Position numbers and translations under genes: made by a program. Shown here one piece after another: positions 10,268-19,615 of a stretch of 64,000 bases of DNA. The DNA is from Methanosarcina barkeri 3 (GTDB lineage Archaea; Halobacteriota; Methanosarcinia; Methanosarcinales; Methanosarcinaceae). The notes under the pieces were generated by a model. It was not told where the DNA came from and did no database searches. It saw only the letters and a list, made by a program, of their open reading frames with translations. The stretch spans positions 1,612,001 to 1,676,000 of the forward strand of contig NZ_CP009517.1 of the NCBI RefSeq assembly GCF_000970305.1. The letters run 5' to 3'. Every line of letters begins with the position of its first letter. Within the stretch, counting starts at the first letter, position 1.

Positions 10268-10660
10268 TCAATCTTCCTGAACAAACACCACTGTCTTTGC
10301 AACAATATCGTGAAAAGCCTGCTTTTTTGAGGTAAAAAGGATAAGTAGAAATCCTACAAAAAAGGGAATTACAGTAAGAATTTTCAGAATAAAACGCTTT
10401 GTTGCCTGCGTAAAGGAAATTCTGTTTCCGTTAAGGTCAGTAACAATAATGTTCACAGCTTGCTTGCCCACTGTTGACTTCAGGGTCGAACTCTCCTGAA
10501 AGACAAAGTAAACCCACATAGTAAGAAAGAACAGAATATAGAAAAAAGTTTCATCCAGGGTTTCTGTAATTAGCTCTAAAAACATAAAAAGAAAAACAAT
10601 TACGGAAATGTCGATTATTGAGGCTATAAGCCTCCTGGAAATGTCAGAGTATGATTGCAT
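10268..10660 (-). CDS. RDD-family integral membrane protein
   Basis: 130 residues. The ATG at 10660 follows GGGGAG with a 6-nt gap, favouring it over the TTG one codon earlier. The RDD signature is visible: Arg in SRRLIASIIDI (residues about 9-19), the second membrane pair around residues 20-60, G-K-Q-A-V-N-I in the loop (about 65-71), FTQATKRFILK (about 82-92) and a final KKQAFHDIVAKTVVF. Three transmembrane segments are predicted by eye. RDD proteins are linked to transport, with Na+(Li+)/H+ antiport shown for some members; the role here is unknown. Confidence 0.85.
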   Translation of the reverse strand: MQSYSDISRRLIASIIDISVIVFLFMFLELITETLDETFFYILFFLTMWVYFVFQESSTLKSTVGKQAVNIIVTDLNGNRISFTQATKRFILKILTVIPFFVGFLLILFTSKKQAFHDIVAKTVVFVQED

Positions 10661-10987
10661 CAAGATCTCCCCAATATAATTTATACAGATGATGTGCTGA
10701 ATAATAAAGTTAACTCGGGAAATGAGAACGCAAAAACGAAAAACATTGAAAGCACGGAGTATAAAAGCAGAAATGACTCAATAGATATGCATTAAGAAAC
10801 AAAATACTTCGATGAGTATGCATTGAGAAATAAGAAAGATTCAATGAATATACATTGAGAAGCAAAGCCAATAATAAAAAAGAAGGTTAAAAAGGTATTA
10901 CTCATCATAGAGAAAAAAATCTTAACTTCTAATCATTATTTTGTCACTGTTGTTACTTTGCTTTTGTCACTGTTGTTACTTTGCCTA
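10661..10987. other. Intergenic region, degenerate repeats
   Basis: Contains three diverged copies of an ATATGCATTGAGAA-like motif (about 10780-10862) and a duplicated TTTTGTCACTGTTGTTACTTTGC (two copies, about 10940-10983). No gene is seen. Confidence 0.55.
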
Positions 10988-11399
<412 letters not shown>

Positions 11400-11722
11400 A
11401 TAAACCCCTTTTTATTTTTTACAAAGGTAATGGATTTCTCTCAAAAAGAGAGCCTGTTTTTGTAGACATTTACTTATGGGTTTTCGAAATTATAAAAGTA
11501 TCTTTAGAAGTGAAAACTAATGTATAAAATAAACTCCGTTACGCTACAAGCTTATAAAGTATAAATTAAAATAGTATGCTTGTAAAAGGTAAAGCGATTT
11601 AACTGATTAAAAGAGTTTATATAAAACTCCGACAGGAAAGATATGAGAGCCGAATCAGGATGCCGTACATGAAAAAACAGCTCTCTGCGATAGAGTGAGC
11701 TATTGAAAGCTATAGAGGAGAT
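11400..11722. other. Divergent promoter region
   Basis: No gene. The right part (about 11640-11720) contains a possible leader fold for the downstream gene: GAGAGC near 11646 can pair with GCTCTC near 11681. Confidence 0.4.
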
Positions 11723-12859
11723 ATGCAGACCTTAGTTATATGCATAGACAGAGATAACGATCTGGGCGAAAAAGCAAAACTCGAAACCCCGATAGTAGGA
11801 CGGGAGGCAAATGTTCAGGCTGCCGTCGCACTTGGGATCGCAGACCCGGAGGATTCTGACACAAATACGATTTTCGGCGGAATCAAGATTCTTGATGAGT
11901 TACGGGCAAAAGGAACTGATGCTGAGATAGTTTCTTTTGCAGGAGACAAAAATGTTGGAGTGATCTCGGACCAGAAAATTGCCGAGCAGCTTGAAACATT
12001 CCTCAATGTGAATGATGTGCAGAGAGCAATATTCGTCTCGGACGGGGCAGAAGACGAAACGCTTGTACCTATTGTCCAATCCCGTATGAGAATTGACTCC
12101 GTGAAAAGAATCGTAATAATGCAGAGCCAGAATCTGGAAAGTACTTACTATATCCTGAAACATGTCTTCAGTGACCCGAAAATCTCCCAGACTTTCTTTG
12201 TACCTTTAGGACTCGCTTTTCTCATTTATGCAATATTTTTGCTTGCCCGTTATCCAGACGGGGCAGTTGTGGGAATTCTTGCAGCTGTAGGGCTTTACAT
12301 GTTATACAGAGGTTTTGGGCTGGACGACCTTGTTGCTCTTGAAAAGGAAAAGCTCTGGGACGCTTTTCTTGAACAGAGAATGGTTTTTATCAGCTATATG
12401 GCCGCCCTGCTTACAACCCTTGTAGCAACTGCATACGGAGCTACGGAGGTATGGAGACTTTACTCGGCAGACGGGGTATGGTATCAAGGGATTCTTACGC
12501 TTATCTCAGTATTCATCAATGCTTCAGTCTGGTGGTATGCAGGAGCCATATTGCTTGCCAATTTTGGAAAAATCTTTGATTTAAGGATGGAAAATAAGCC
12601 CATTTATAAAAACGTTGCAATTTCTTTATTTGTGATCGCAACAGGGCTGCTTTTCTGGGGTGCAAGTACATACATTTTAGCGACAGCTTCCCTTTCGAAA
12701 GGCGCTACCAGTGACGCAACCCTCGCCCTCCAGTACTTTGTGTATTCGGTTGCAGTTGCGATTCTTATTGCCCTTGCAGGCATAAAATACAGTGTATCAA
12801 ACCAGGTCTCCGAAAACGAAGAGAAAGGAAGAGGCAGAAGAAAGAAAAAACTTGCCTGA
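11723..12859 (+). CDS. DUF373 family membrane protein
   Basis: 378 residues. The N-terminal soluble half (about 1-150) begins LVICIDRDNDLG and contains KLETPIVGREAN and SDTNTIFGGIKIL, the conserved features of archaeal DUF373 proteins; the Asp-rich first strand suggests a metal or nucleotide site. The C-terminal half has about six to seven hydrophobic segments (residues about 155-350) and ends in a basic tail (RGRRKKKLA). GGAG precedes the ATG. The family is widespread in Euryarchaeota with no assigned biochemical role. It is not obviously in an operon with the phosphorylase 90 bp downstream, although co-transcription is possible. Confidence 0.9.
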   Translation: MQTLVICIDRDNDLGEKAKLETPIVGREANVQAAVALGIADPEDSDTNTIFGGIKILDELRAKGTDAEIVSFAGDKNVGVISDQKIAEQLETFLNVNDVQRAIFVSDGAEDETLVPIVQSRMRIDSVKRIVIMQSQNLESTYYILKHVFSDPKISQTFFVPLGLAFLIYAIFLLARYPDGAVVGILAAVGLYMLYRGFGLDDLVALEKEKLWDAFLEQRMVFISYMAALLTTLVATAYGATEVWRLYSADGVWYQGILTLISVFINASVWWYAGAILLANFGKIFDLRMENKPIYKNVAISLFVIATGLLFWGASTYILATASLSKGATSDATLALQYFVYSVAVAILIALAGIKYSVSNQVSENEEKGRGRRKKKLA

Positions 12860-12948
12860 CCCAAGCGATCTGCAAAAGAGTTTAAGGCTAAACAAGGCTG
12901 GATTAAAGGAAAAATAGGGTAATAACAAAACTACTTGGAAGATAAAAA

Positions 12949-13725
12949 ATGGAAAAAGTAGATGAAAACATTGAGATAGCGGTGCTAGGTGGCGTTGGTT
13001 TTAACTCTTATCAGGAATTCGAAAGCCAGCCAATACATACTCCATATGGAGAAGTCACAGCTTATCTTACTACTATAAAAGGGAAAACAATTGCAGTAAT
13101 CCCCAGGCATGCAGGAGAAAATCATATTCCTCCTCACAGGATTAATTACAGAGCCAATATCTGGGCTGTGCACTCAGTCGGAGCAGAACGTGTAATCTCC
13201 ACGAACTCCGTAGGCTCAATGAGAGGACATCCGGTGGGCAGCTTTGTAGTACTTGATGATTTCATAGACTTTACCCGAAACCGACCTTCTACCTTTTATG
13301 ATGACAGAACCGTACATGTCGATGTATCTGAACCTTACTGCCCTGAGATCAGGACAGCTCTTAGAGCCGCTCTGGAAAAACAGGGACTGTCCTATACCGA
13401 AGGAATTTATGCCTGTACGGAAGGTCCGCGTTTTGAGACCAGGGCCGAAATCCGCATGATGAGTCAATTTGCAGATGTCGTGGGCATGACAGGCGTACCT
13501 GAAGTGAACCTTGCAAAAGAACTCAGCCTCTGTTACGCTTCTCTTGCTATTATCACAAATCAGGCCTGCGGAATGACCACACAGAAACTGACAGCTGATG
13601 AAGTCACTGATGTTGTGGGAAAAGCTCAGGACGCAATCTTTGAGATTATTTCGGACACTATAGAAAACATTCCGAAAACTCGAAACTGCAGATGCAGATT
13701 TGCAAAGGAAGGAGCCTGTTTGTGA
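12949..13725 (+). CDS. mtnP: Methylthio-nucleoside phosphorylase, 6-oxopurine type (MTAP/MTIP family)
   Basis: 258 residues, PNP/MTAP family. Visible motifs: phosphate site in VIPRHAGENHIPPHRINYRANI (first part), TNSVGSMR, the family block CTEGPRFETRAEIRMM (about 161-176), VGMTGVPEVNLAKEL, and ITNQACG near residue 204. In adenine-using MTAP the base is held by Asp in a T-D-Y-D motif; here the position is Asn (Asn204), as in 6-oxopurine enzymes. The likely substrate is therefore methylthioinosine (or inosine/guanosine), fitting the methanogen route in which methylthioadenosine is first deaminated. Four Cys near the C terminus (NCRCRFAKEGACL) are unusual and may bind a metal or form a disulfide. 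Followed at once by a 14-bp tandem repeat. Confidence 0.8.
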   Translation: MEKVDENIEIAVLGGVGFNSYQEFESQPIHTPYGEVTAYLTTIKGKTIAVIPRHAGENHIPPHRINYRANIWAVHSVGAERVISTNSVGSMRGHPVGSFVVLDDFIDFTRNRPSTFYDDRTVHVDVSEPYCPEIRTALRAALEKQGLSYTEGIYACTEGPRFETRAEIRMMSQFADVVGMTGVPEVNLAKELSLCYASLAIITNQACGMTTQKLTADEVTDVVGKAQDAIFEIISDTIENIPKTRNCRCRFAKEGACL

Positions 13726-13850
13726 ATTATACCTGAGCAATTATACCTGAGCAATTATACCTGAGCAATTATACCTGAGCAATTATATCTGAGCAATTAT
13801 ATCTGAGCAATTATATCTGAGCAATTGTATCTGAGCAATTATATCTGAGC
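13725..13850. repeat. 14-bp tandem repeat starting at the stop codon
   Basis: Nine copies of AATTATACCTGAGC (later copies ATATCTGAGC), beginning with the last base of the TGA stop. Confidence 0.95.
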
Positions 13851-14538
13851 TAAAGATCAATGAACCTATGCTTCTTTCTATAAAACCTTACTTAAAGACT
13901 AACAGAATAGTTGCTTCTATATGAATAAATTCCACGTTGCATACTTTCGAATAATAGCTTTATAAAAACACTTTCATCAAATACTTACATTAAACGCTTT
14001 CTTGATACCATTTTCCAATAGTTTCTTACCCAAATAGTTCTTAAAATAATCTTCCTAAATAGCATATTCAGCAGTATCGAGATACAGCCAGCACCGGACA
14101 ATTTTATTAATATAATAATTAAGTGATAAAATATTTATATAATAATGACCATAAGATGAGGTTGCAAAGAAAATAAAGGATAGACTTAGAAGGTAAGAAG
14201 GTGTGTTCAGGAAGAATAAAAGAAAACATTGCGCACTGTAAAATACTCTAAACATAAATATTACTCAGAGTTCAAGTACTAACTTTAATAGAACTTAACA
14301 AACTCAACATAATCCATTGCGTTTGAACAAAATATAATCGAGGTGGACAGAACCCCACAAATTCGAATAAACTTAACACACTTGAACAAACTTTACCTGC
14401 GATACAAACTATGTGCTCGAAATTAAGAAAATAATAGAATATTGACTCCTAAACTTTCAAAATCTAAGCTTTAAAGGAAAATTTGCAGGTTTTGAAGGGA
14501 AGCTTACATATACCATTCATATATCAGGATAAAGAATC
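13851..14538. other. AT-rich intergenic region
   Basis: Nothing supported. Scattered TATA-like stretches, for example around 14105-14140, and no gene with a ribosome site. Confidence 0.5.
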
Positions 14539-17016
14539 ATGCTCTGGGTCCTAGGTTACGCTGAAAAATCAAAGATAAAAGTTATGGCTATAAAGGACCG
14601 GATGAAACAGCCGCTTTATATGGCCGAGCTCCTCATAAAAGATAGTTACAAAGGACCGCGCCCTCTTAAAATCAGGCTCCTCACCGGCAAGAAAAAGGAA
14701 GAATTCATTCCTCCACAGCAATTTATAGAGCTCCTGCGTAGTGCAAACCGAATAATGCTCGCAGAGGGAGGAGATCCTGCAAATGAGGCTGCTTTTCTGG
14801 AAATGCTTGAAGGTTTTCAACTTAAAGCTGATAAAGTAAAAATTTGTAAACATTGCTGGATAAATGGACGTTTCAACTTTGTAAACAGTAAATCCATTAA
14901 GTACAATAACGAACTGATCTGTCTGGATTGTGCAAAAGAAGAACTTTTGCGTGCAGTCCGTTCGGCTGGTGTGCAGTATGGAGAAAAATCCATAGATTTC
15001 CTAGAACAGGTGCTCTCAAAAACCCGAGATCTTGACAGGACTATCCGAATGTTGAGCCCTGAAAGGCTGGACCCTGAGTTCACACGTTACGATACTATAA
15101 GGACAAATCCCGACAGTGCTACAGTCAGGGTAAAAAGCCTGCCCCTTCAAAAGAAATTCAAGGAGATGCTGCTTGAAAAATCCGAAACCCTGCTGCCTGT
15201 TCAGGCATTATCGATAGAAGCAGGACTTCTGGAAGGAAAAAACCAGTTTGTAGTCTCGGCAACAGCAACCGGAAAGACCCTTATAGGGGAGATGGCAGGA
15301 ATCCATAACATTCTTGATAAAAAAGGAAAAATGCTTTATCTCGTTCCCCTGGTTGCACTTGCAAACCAGAAGTACGACCAGTTCAAAGAGCGTTATTCAA
15401 AGCTCGGGCTCACAACTTCCATAAAGATCGGTGCAATTCTCATAAAAACTTCTCAACGCGTGAAGATGCAGACCAGCCCTGGTGCGGATATCATAGTAGG
15501 GACTTACGAGGGCATAGACCACATGCTTCGGTCGGGAAATGCCGATTTTCTTGGTAAAATCGGAACTGTAGTAGTGGACGAAGTCCATACTCTCGAAGAC
15601 CAGGAAAGGGGTCACAGGCTGGACGGGCTTATTGGAAGGCTGAGGTATGTAGCACCAGAAGCTCAATTCATCTATCTCTCTGCAACCGTTGCAAATCCCT
15701 CAGGTTATGCGAAGAAACTCGGAGCCCAGCTTGTCCGTTACGAGCACAGGCCGGTTCCTATTGACAGGCACCTTCTTTTCTGCCAGGAAAACGAAAAGGC
15801 AAAGTTGATTTCCCAGCTTGCTAAAGAAGAATATTCAATGCTCTCTTCCAAAAAGCATAGGGGACAGACAATCGTATTTACAAACTCCCGTAGAAACTGC
15901 CACAAGCTTGCAGGAGCTCTTTCAATTCATGCGGCACCTTACCATGCCGGGCTTTCCCAGTATGAGAGAAAGAAAGTCGAAACTCGCTTTGCAAAAGGAG
16001 AGCTCCCAGTAGTTGTAACCACGGCTGCTCTTGCGGCTGGAGTGGATTTTCCGGCTTCCCAGGTGATTTTTGAGTCCCTGGCAATGGGAATAGACTGGAT
16101 TTCAGTCCAGGATTTTCTGCAGATGAGCGGCAGGGCAGGAAGACCTGACTACCATGATAGAGGAGTTGTTGTGCTTATGCCCGTGCCTGGAAAATCGTAC
16201 TCAAGTTCACAGTCCGATACCGAAGAAGAGGTTGCAATTAAACTACTCCAGGGAGAAATGTTATCAGCAGGCGTACAGTACGGAGAAACCGAACAGCTCG
16301 AGGAAGTACTTGCATCGGTTGCAGTCACCTCCTCAGTGCAGGATCTAAAAATGATCCATAACCAGATGTTTGGAAGCTACGACCTAAACAAGTTGGTTCT
16401 GCGCCTTCAGAGCTATCGTTTTGTGGAAAGAAAAGGAAACCGGATAACGCTTACGCGTTTTGGAAAAATTATTTCAGCTCATTTCCTTGAGGTATCGAAA
16501 GCTTTTCTGATTAGGGATGCAGTACTTGGAGAGAACGAACCCCTGAAGATTGCAACGAACATGGAGTTTTTTGATGCAGCGTATTTCAAGTACGCAAATC
16601 AGATAGGAAGCTCCCTACATGTAAATATGCCTTCAAGGATTTTTCAGGGAGCTACACTTGACATAATTTTTGACGGAGAATCCCTTTCCCATCTTGATGC
16701 AAAAATTCAGGGACTTCTGCTGGATTTTGCTTCGGACTTTTTAACCTGTAAATGCAAAGATTCGCCTTACTGTGGCTGCGCAGAACAGAAGTTCTCGGAA
16801 AAAATAATCAAGCTGCGTACAGAAGGACTTGAGCCCGGACAGATTATAAAGAAACTTGAAGATAAGTATGGAATTTCAGCCTATCAGGGTGATGTCTTCG
16901 GGTACCTGGACAATGCTGTCCGAAACCTTGACGCCGTAGAACTTATAGCAAAGGTACATTCTAAAAAAGGAGTTGCAGAAGAAGCAAAAAAGCTTAAAAA
17001 GAAAGTTCAGGGTTAA
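14539..17016 (+). CDS. Zinc-ribbon SF2 DEAD/DEAH-box helicase (DUF5814-type)
   Basis: 825 residues. The N-terminal part carries a zinc ribbon: CKHC (103-106) and CLDC (128-131). The helicase core follows: Walker A ATATGKT (about 241-247), a LVPLVALA motif Ia, DEVH (347-350), LSATVANP motif III, TNSRR motif IV, and QMSGRAGRP motif VI (about 530). It is close to the Ski2/Hel308 group of DNA/RNA helicases. A second Cys cluster (CKCKDSPYCGC, about 735) near the C terminus may bind another metal. The substrate is unknown; the combination is found in methanogens without an assigned pathway. An internal ATG at 14584 is an alternative start, since no clear ribosome site precedes 14539. Confidence 0.85.
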   Translation: MLWVLGYAEKSKIKVMAIKDRMKQPLYMAELLIKDSYKGPRPLKIRLLTGKKKEEFIPPQQFIELLRSANRIMLAEGGDPANEAAFLEMLEGFQLKADKVKICKHCWINGRFNFVNSKSIKYNNELICLDCAKEELLRAVRSAGVQYGEKSIDFLEQVLSKTRDLDRTIRMLSPERLDPEFTRYDTIRTNPDSATVRVKSLPLQKKFKEMLLEKSETLLPVQALSIEAGLLEGKNQFVVSATATGKTLIGEMAGIHNILDKKGKMLYLVPLVALANQKYDQFKERYSKLGLTTSIKIGAILIKTSQRVKMQTSPGADIIVGTYEGIDHMLRSGNADFLGKIGTVVVDEVHTLEDQERGHRLDGLIGRLRYVAPEAQFIYLSATVANPSGYAKKLGAQLVRYEHRPVPIDRHLLFCQENEKAKLISQLAKEEYSMLSSKKHRGQTIVFTNSRRNCHKLAGALSIHAAPYHAGLSQYERKKVETRFAKGELPVVVTTAALAAGVDFPASQVIFESLAMGIDWISVQDFLQMSGRAGRPDYHDRGVVVLMPVPGKSYSSSQSDTEEEVAIKLLQGEMLSAGVQYGETEQLEEVLASVAVTSSVQDLKMIHNQMFGSYDLNKLVLRLQSYRFVERKGNRITLTRFGKIISAHFLEVSKAFLIRDAVLGENEPLKIATNMEFFDAAYFKYANQIGSSLHVNMPSRIFQGATLDIIFDGESLSHLDAKIQGLLLDFASDFLTCKCKDSPYCGCAEQKFSEKIIKLRTEGLEPGQIIKKLEDKYGISAYQGDVFGYLDNAVRNLDAVELIAKVHSKKGVAEEAKKLKKKVQG

Positions 17017-17266
17017 GATATCAAAAACGTTTTTACAAATAAAAGTATCAAAGCACTTTTACAAATAAAAAATATTAAATATGTCTTTATGGACAAATAT
17101 ATCAAAAACATTTTTGCAGATAACACTGTATAACGAATTAAAAAGTTCCTGCTTATGTGGGATTGTATTGTTTATATTAGAGAATTGACCAGCTTTTTAA
17201 GGGCCGGTCAGTATAACGGATCAAAATCTGATCAGATACTCTGAGAGCAAAAATAGAGGTAATTTC
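17017..17266. promoter_or_regulatory. Intergenic region with an inverted repeat
   Basis: Near-repeats of ATCAAAAACGTTTTTACAAA type follow the helicase stop. TTGACCAGC at about 17185 and GCCGGTCAG at about 17202 form an imperfect inverted repeat that may be a terminator or an operator for the next gene. Confidence 0.35.
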
Positions 17267-17665
17267 ATGACCGAGGATGCAGAATCCAGGGAAAATATCG
17301 AAAGCACAGCTTCCAAAAAGATTAAGAAAGGCATTACAATCGAGTTTGTAAAGCCTGAGAACTTCAGGCAGATATATGCTATCGGAGCTGCGGGTGGGCA
17401 CAGCCCTTATGATTTCAGGATCGGTTTTTATAATGACACTCCAAAACTGTTCGGAGATGCCTCGGAATCAAGGGTTATCCAGAGAAGCGTAGAAACCGAA
17501 GTGATACTTTCTCCGGTAGCTGCACTTGAGCTTTCCCGCTGGCTGACCCAGCATATAAATGAATACGAATCCGTTTTCGGGCCTATTGCAAGAGCAATCC
17601 CGAGACCAAGAAAAGAGTCTGCAAAGCTTGCTGACGAAAGTACGGATCTTCAGGGTTACATCTGA
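17267..17665 (+). CDS. DUF3467-like small protein
   Basis: 132 residues. Contains the DUF3467 pattern: F-x-x-I-Y-A-I-G-A-A-G-G-H (about 44-56) followed by DFRIGFYND and a C-terminal LSPVAALELSRWLTQHINEYE helix. The family is small, soluble and of unknown function, found in bacteria and methanogens. The charged N terminus (about 1-25) is probably disordered. GAGGT precedes the ATG. Stands alone between the helicase and the LSm leader. Confidence 0.75.
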   Translation: MTEDAESRENIESTASKKIKKGITIEFVKPENFRQIYAIGAAGGHSPYDFRIGFYNDTPKLFGDASESRVIQRSVETEVILSPVAALELSRWLTQHINEYESVFGPIARAIPRPRKESAKLADESTDLQGYI

Positions 17666-17759
17666 CCATTATATACGCCTCTCCACTCAATCAGAATAAA
17701 ATACCGGATAAAAGAATTGTAAAAGCTATTTGACCCGGGAGTCTTTTGAGAGCTCTTGG

Positions 17760-17930
17760 AGATCGATGGTTATATATCTCTGTAAAGGATAAGTAGTTTT
17801 CAGTTTTCTTAAAAGCCGGTGGAGTGACAACATAAAGAAATTTCTCAGTCGCTGGTATAAAGCGGCTGATACAGACAGCAAGTAAACCGCGGTTGCGGTT
17901 GTGGTTTTAATGCGACTTGCTCCTCACTGG
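17760..17930 (+). ncRNA. Candidate structured RNA or long structured 5' leader of the LSm gene
   Basis: A TATA-like box (TTATATATC, about 17770) precedes a GC-richer stretch that folds. CAGTCGCT (17846-17853) pairs with AGCGGCTG (17861-17868) over 8 bp with a 7-nt loop. GCAAGT (17878-17883) pairs with ACTTGC (17915-17920), enclosing AAACC/GGTTT and CCGC/GCGG pairs. GC content is well above the flanks. No coding frame is seen. It could be a separate small RNA or an untranslated leader of about 200 nt; the family is not recognised. Confidence 0.45.
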
Positions 17931-17995
17931 CTTGGGACGTAAAAAACAGAAAAGAGTACGGGGAGAATTCAGAATAAATCAGCGAGGGTTTAAAT

Positions 17996-18220
17996 TTGTT
18001 CCCAAATAAAAAAGTTCAGAAAATTGTTGGATCAAGAATCCAGGTAGAAATGAAAGGCGACCTTAATCTGCTTGAAGGCACTCTTAAGAGCGTGGATGAC
18101 TATATGAACCTTCATCTCGTGGACACCATGGAGATTGTAAAAGGAGAAAAAGTTCGTTCCCTTGGTTCAGTAGTACTTCGTGGTAATAACATTATACTGA
18201 TCACTCCTGTAGAAGAATAA
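17996..18220 (+). CDS. LSm (Sm-like) archaeal RNA-binding protein
   Basis: 74 residues, TTG start with GAGGG 9 nt upstream. The Sm1 motif is seen in VEMKGDLNLLEGTLKSVDDYMNLHL (first part, about 18-40, with the Asp-x-x-Met-Asn RNA-contact residues) and Sm2 in VLRGNNIILI (about 61-70, with the R-G-N triad). Archaeal LSm proteins form heptameric rings that bind U-rich RNA and associate with tRNA precursors and small RNAs. The 31-nt gap to the downstream winged-helix gene suggests an operon. In many archaea LSm precedes rpl37e; that gene is not here. Confidence 0.93.
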   Translation: MFPNKKVQKIVGSRIQVEMKGDLNLLEGTLKSVDDYMNLHLVDTMEIVKGEKVRSLGSVVLRGNNIILITPVEE

Positions 18221-18251
18221 AACTTCATAAGGAACATTATAGTGTGGAATC

Positions 18252-18653
18252 ATGGATCTTGAAGAAGAAGCCTATAACATAATAAAAAGACATAAAGAAG
18301 GCGTTTTCCAGAACGTAATCTGGAAAGAGCTGGATATCGACAGCAGAAAATGTTCCAGAATCATAAAGAAGCTTCTGGATAAAGACCTAATTATAAGAGA
18401 AATTGGAGTCTCAAACGGGGCAAGAACATACCTGCTGAAAGCAAAGGAAGAGGTTAAGGAAAAATATGACCTCCTGCTTTCAGGACCTTTGTTTTCGGCC
18501 TGTACAGGCTGTACGGGTGACTGTCAACCTGAATACTGCGGGAGACTCAGCGAATGGATTGGCAACCTCATTCAAGAAGAGGACAGATCGGAAGATATAG
18601 GTGATATGGAATCCGATATCGAAGATGAGGAAGAAGCTGAAGAAGAAATGTGA
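18252..18653 (+). CDS. Winged-helix protein with four-Cys cluster, TFE-beta (RPC39-like) candidate
   Basis: 133 residues. Residues about 1-65 form a winged helix (EEEAYNIIKRHKEG ... CSRIIKKLLDKDLIIRE) with a beta wing at SNGARTYLL. A Cys cluster follows, Cys84-x2-Cys87-x3-Cys91-x4-Cys96 (CTGCTGDCQPEYC), then an acidic tail. A winged helix next to a C-terminal cubane [4Fe-4S] cluster is the plan of archaeal TFE-beta, homologue of human RPC39, which works with TFE-alpha in RNA polymerase pre-initiation complexes. The alternative is an Fe-S HTH regulator of another family. Co-location with LSm suits a basal RNA role. No strong ribosome site; GTGGA lies close upstream. Confidence 0.6.
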   Translation: MDLEEEAYNIIKRHKEGVFQNVIWKELDIDSRKCSRIIKKLLDKDLIIREIGVSNGARTYLLKAKEEVKEKYDLLLSGPLFSACTGCTGDCQPEYCGRLSEWIGNLIQEEDRSEDIGDMESDIEDEEEAEEEM

Positions 18654-18727
18654 GGAAGAAATTCCCTAATTCAACAACCAATAACATTTTGAAAGGTACT
18701 GGCAGCCGCTAACTATATATAGAAAAA

Positions 18728-18758
18728 CCCCTTATTGAAGAACCCCTTCAATGAGGGG
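18728..18758 (+). other. 13-bp hairpin just upstream of tRNA-Glu
   Basis: CCCCTTATTGAAG (18728-18740) pairs with CTTCAATGAGGGG (18746-18758) with one G-U and a 5-nt loop. It ends 19 bp before the tRNA and follows the winged-helix gene by 75 bp; it may be that gene's terminator or part of a tRNA leader. Confidence 0.65.
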
Positions 18759-18777
18759 AAAATAAGATACAACAAAA

Positions 18778-18852
18778 GCTCCGGTAGTGTAGTCCGGCCA
18801 ATCATTCCGGCCTTTCGAGCCGAAGACTCGGGTTCGAATCCCGGCCGGAGCA
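18778..18852 (+). tRNA. tRNA-Glu (UUC), copy 1
   Basis: Folds as a tRNA: acceptor GCTCCGG/CCGGAGC, discriminator A, T arm TCGGG-TTCGAAT-CCCGG, anticodon loop CTTTCGA giving anticodon TTC (Glu). The outermost anticodon-stem pair is a C-A mismatch. CCA is not encoded (the sequence after the A is TCAT). Identical to the second copy at 19541. Confidence 0.95.
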
Positions 18853-19540
18853 TCATATTCTTTTTTGCACATTTGTCTTAATATAAGTCTCTTATACTGA
18901 TAATGTACTTTTTCATTATACTGATAATATGCTTTTTCATTATACTGATAATATGCTTTTTCATTGTACCGAGTAACCCAAATTTGACAGAATTTATTAA
19001 TTGGCAAAGTATTTTTCTACAAAAAACGTGTAGTATTGACGCAGAATTTTTTGGAAAAATGAAAATAGCAAAAAATCGAGAACAATGTACGGAAACCTCA
19101 AATGTAGGGGAAAACAGGGGCATGAAGCTCCTTTTTCATTTTAATTTTTATTTTTCTGTCAAATTAGGGGAGTAATGTGCTTTTTCATCACGTATTCTAC
19201 TTAAGTATAAGGACATTTTCTATTTACTTATAACATATTTCCTGATATTCATAAAGTCAATGTTATCAATTGCAAATACTAAGGTTGAGCGCGAAAGTTT
19301 ATGATTTATGACCTGTCCGCTTAGATTCCTTATATCAAACATATTTTTAGAAAATCTTTTAGAAATTTTAGAAAACTTTTGAGAAAATTTTACTCTACCT
19401 ATAAAAAGGAATATGAAATAAATCAAACAGTTATTACATAAAAGATTATCTCATTAATTGATTACACTAGAAACTGCAGACAAGGGACAGATTTATATAT
19501 TACTAAAGTCTATTGAAGGTCTCGCTGTGAGATGCAATGT
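18853..19540. other. Spacer between two tRNA-Glu genes
   Basis: AT-rich, with three 24-bp tandem copies (18892-18965, unit TTATACTGATAATGTACTTT plus four bases). TTTATATA at 19492 is a probable TATA box for the second tRNA. No gene with a ribosome site. Confidence 0.6.
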
Positions 19541-19615
19541 GCTCCGGTAGTGTAGTCCGGCCAATCATTCCGGCCTTTCGAGCCGAAGACTCGGGTTCGA
19601 ATCCCGGCCGGAGCA
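19541..19615 (+). tRNA. tRNA-Glu (UUC), copy 2, with encoded CCA
   Basis: Same 75 bases as copy 1. Here the discriminator A is followed directly by CCA, so the 3' end may be templated, unlike copy 1. Confidence 0.95.

Noticed and set aside
13216-13740. 174-residue minus-strand frame opposite the phosphorylase gene
   Set aside because: Shadow of a well-supported gene with no domain and no ribosome site.
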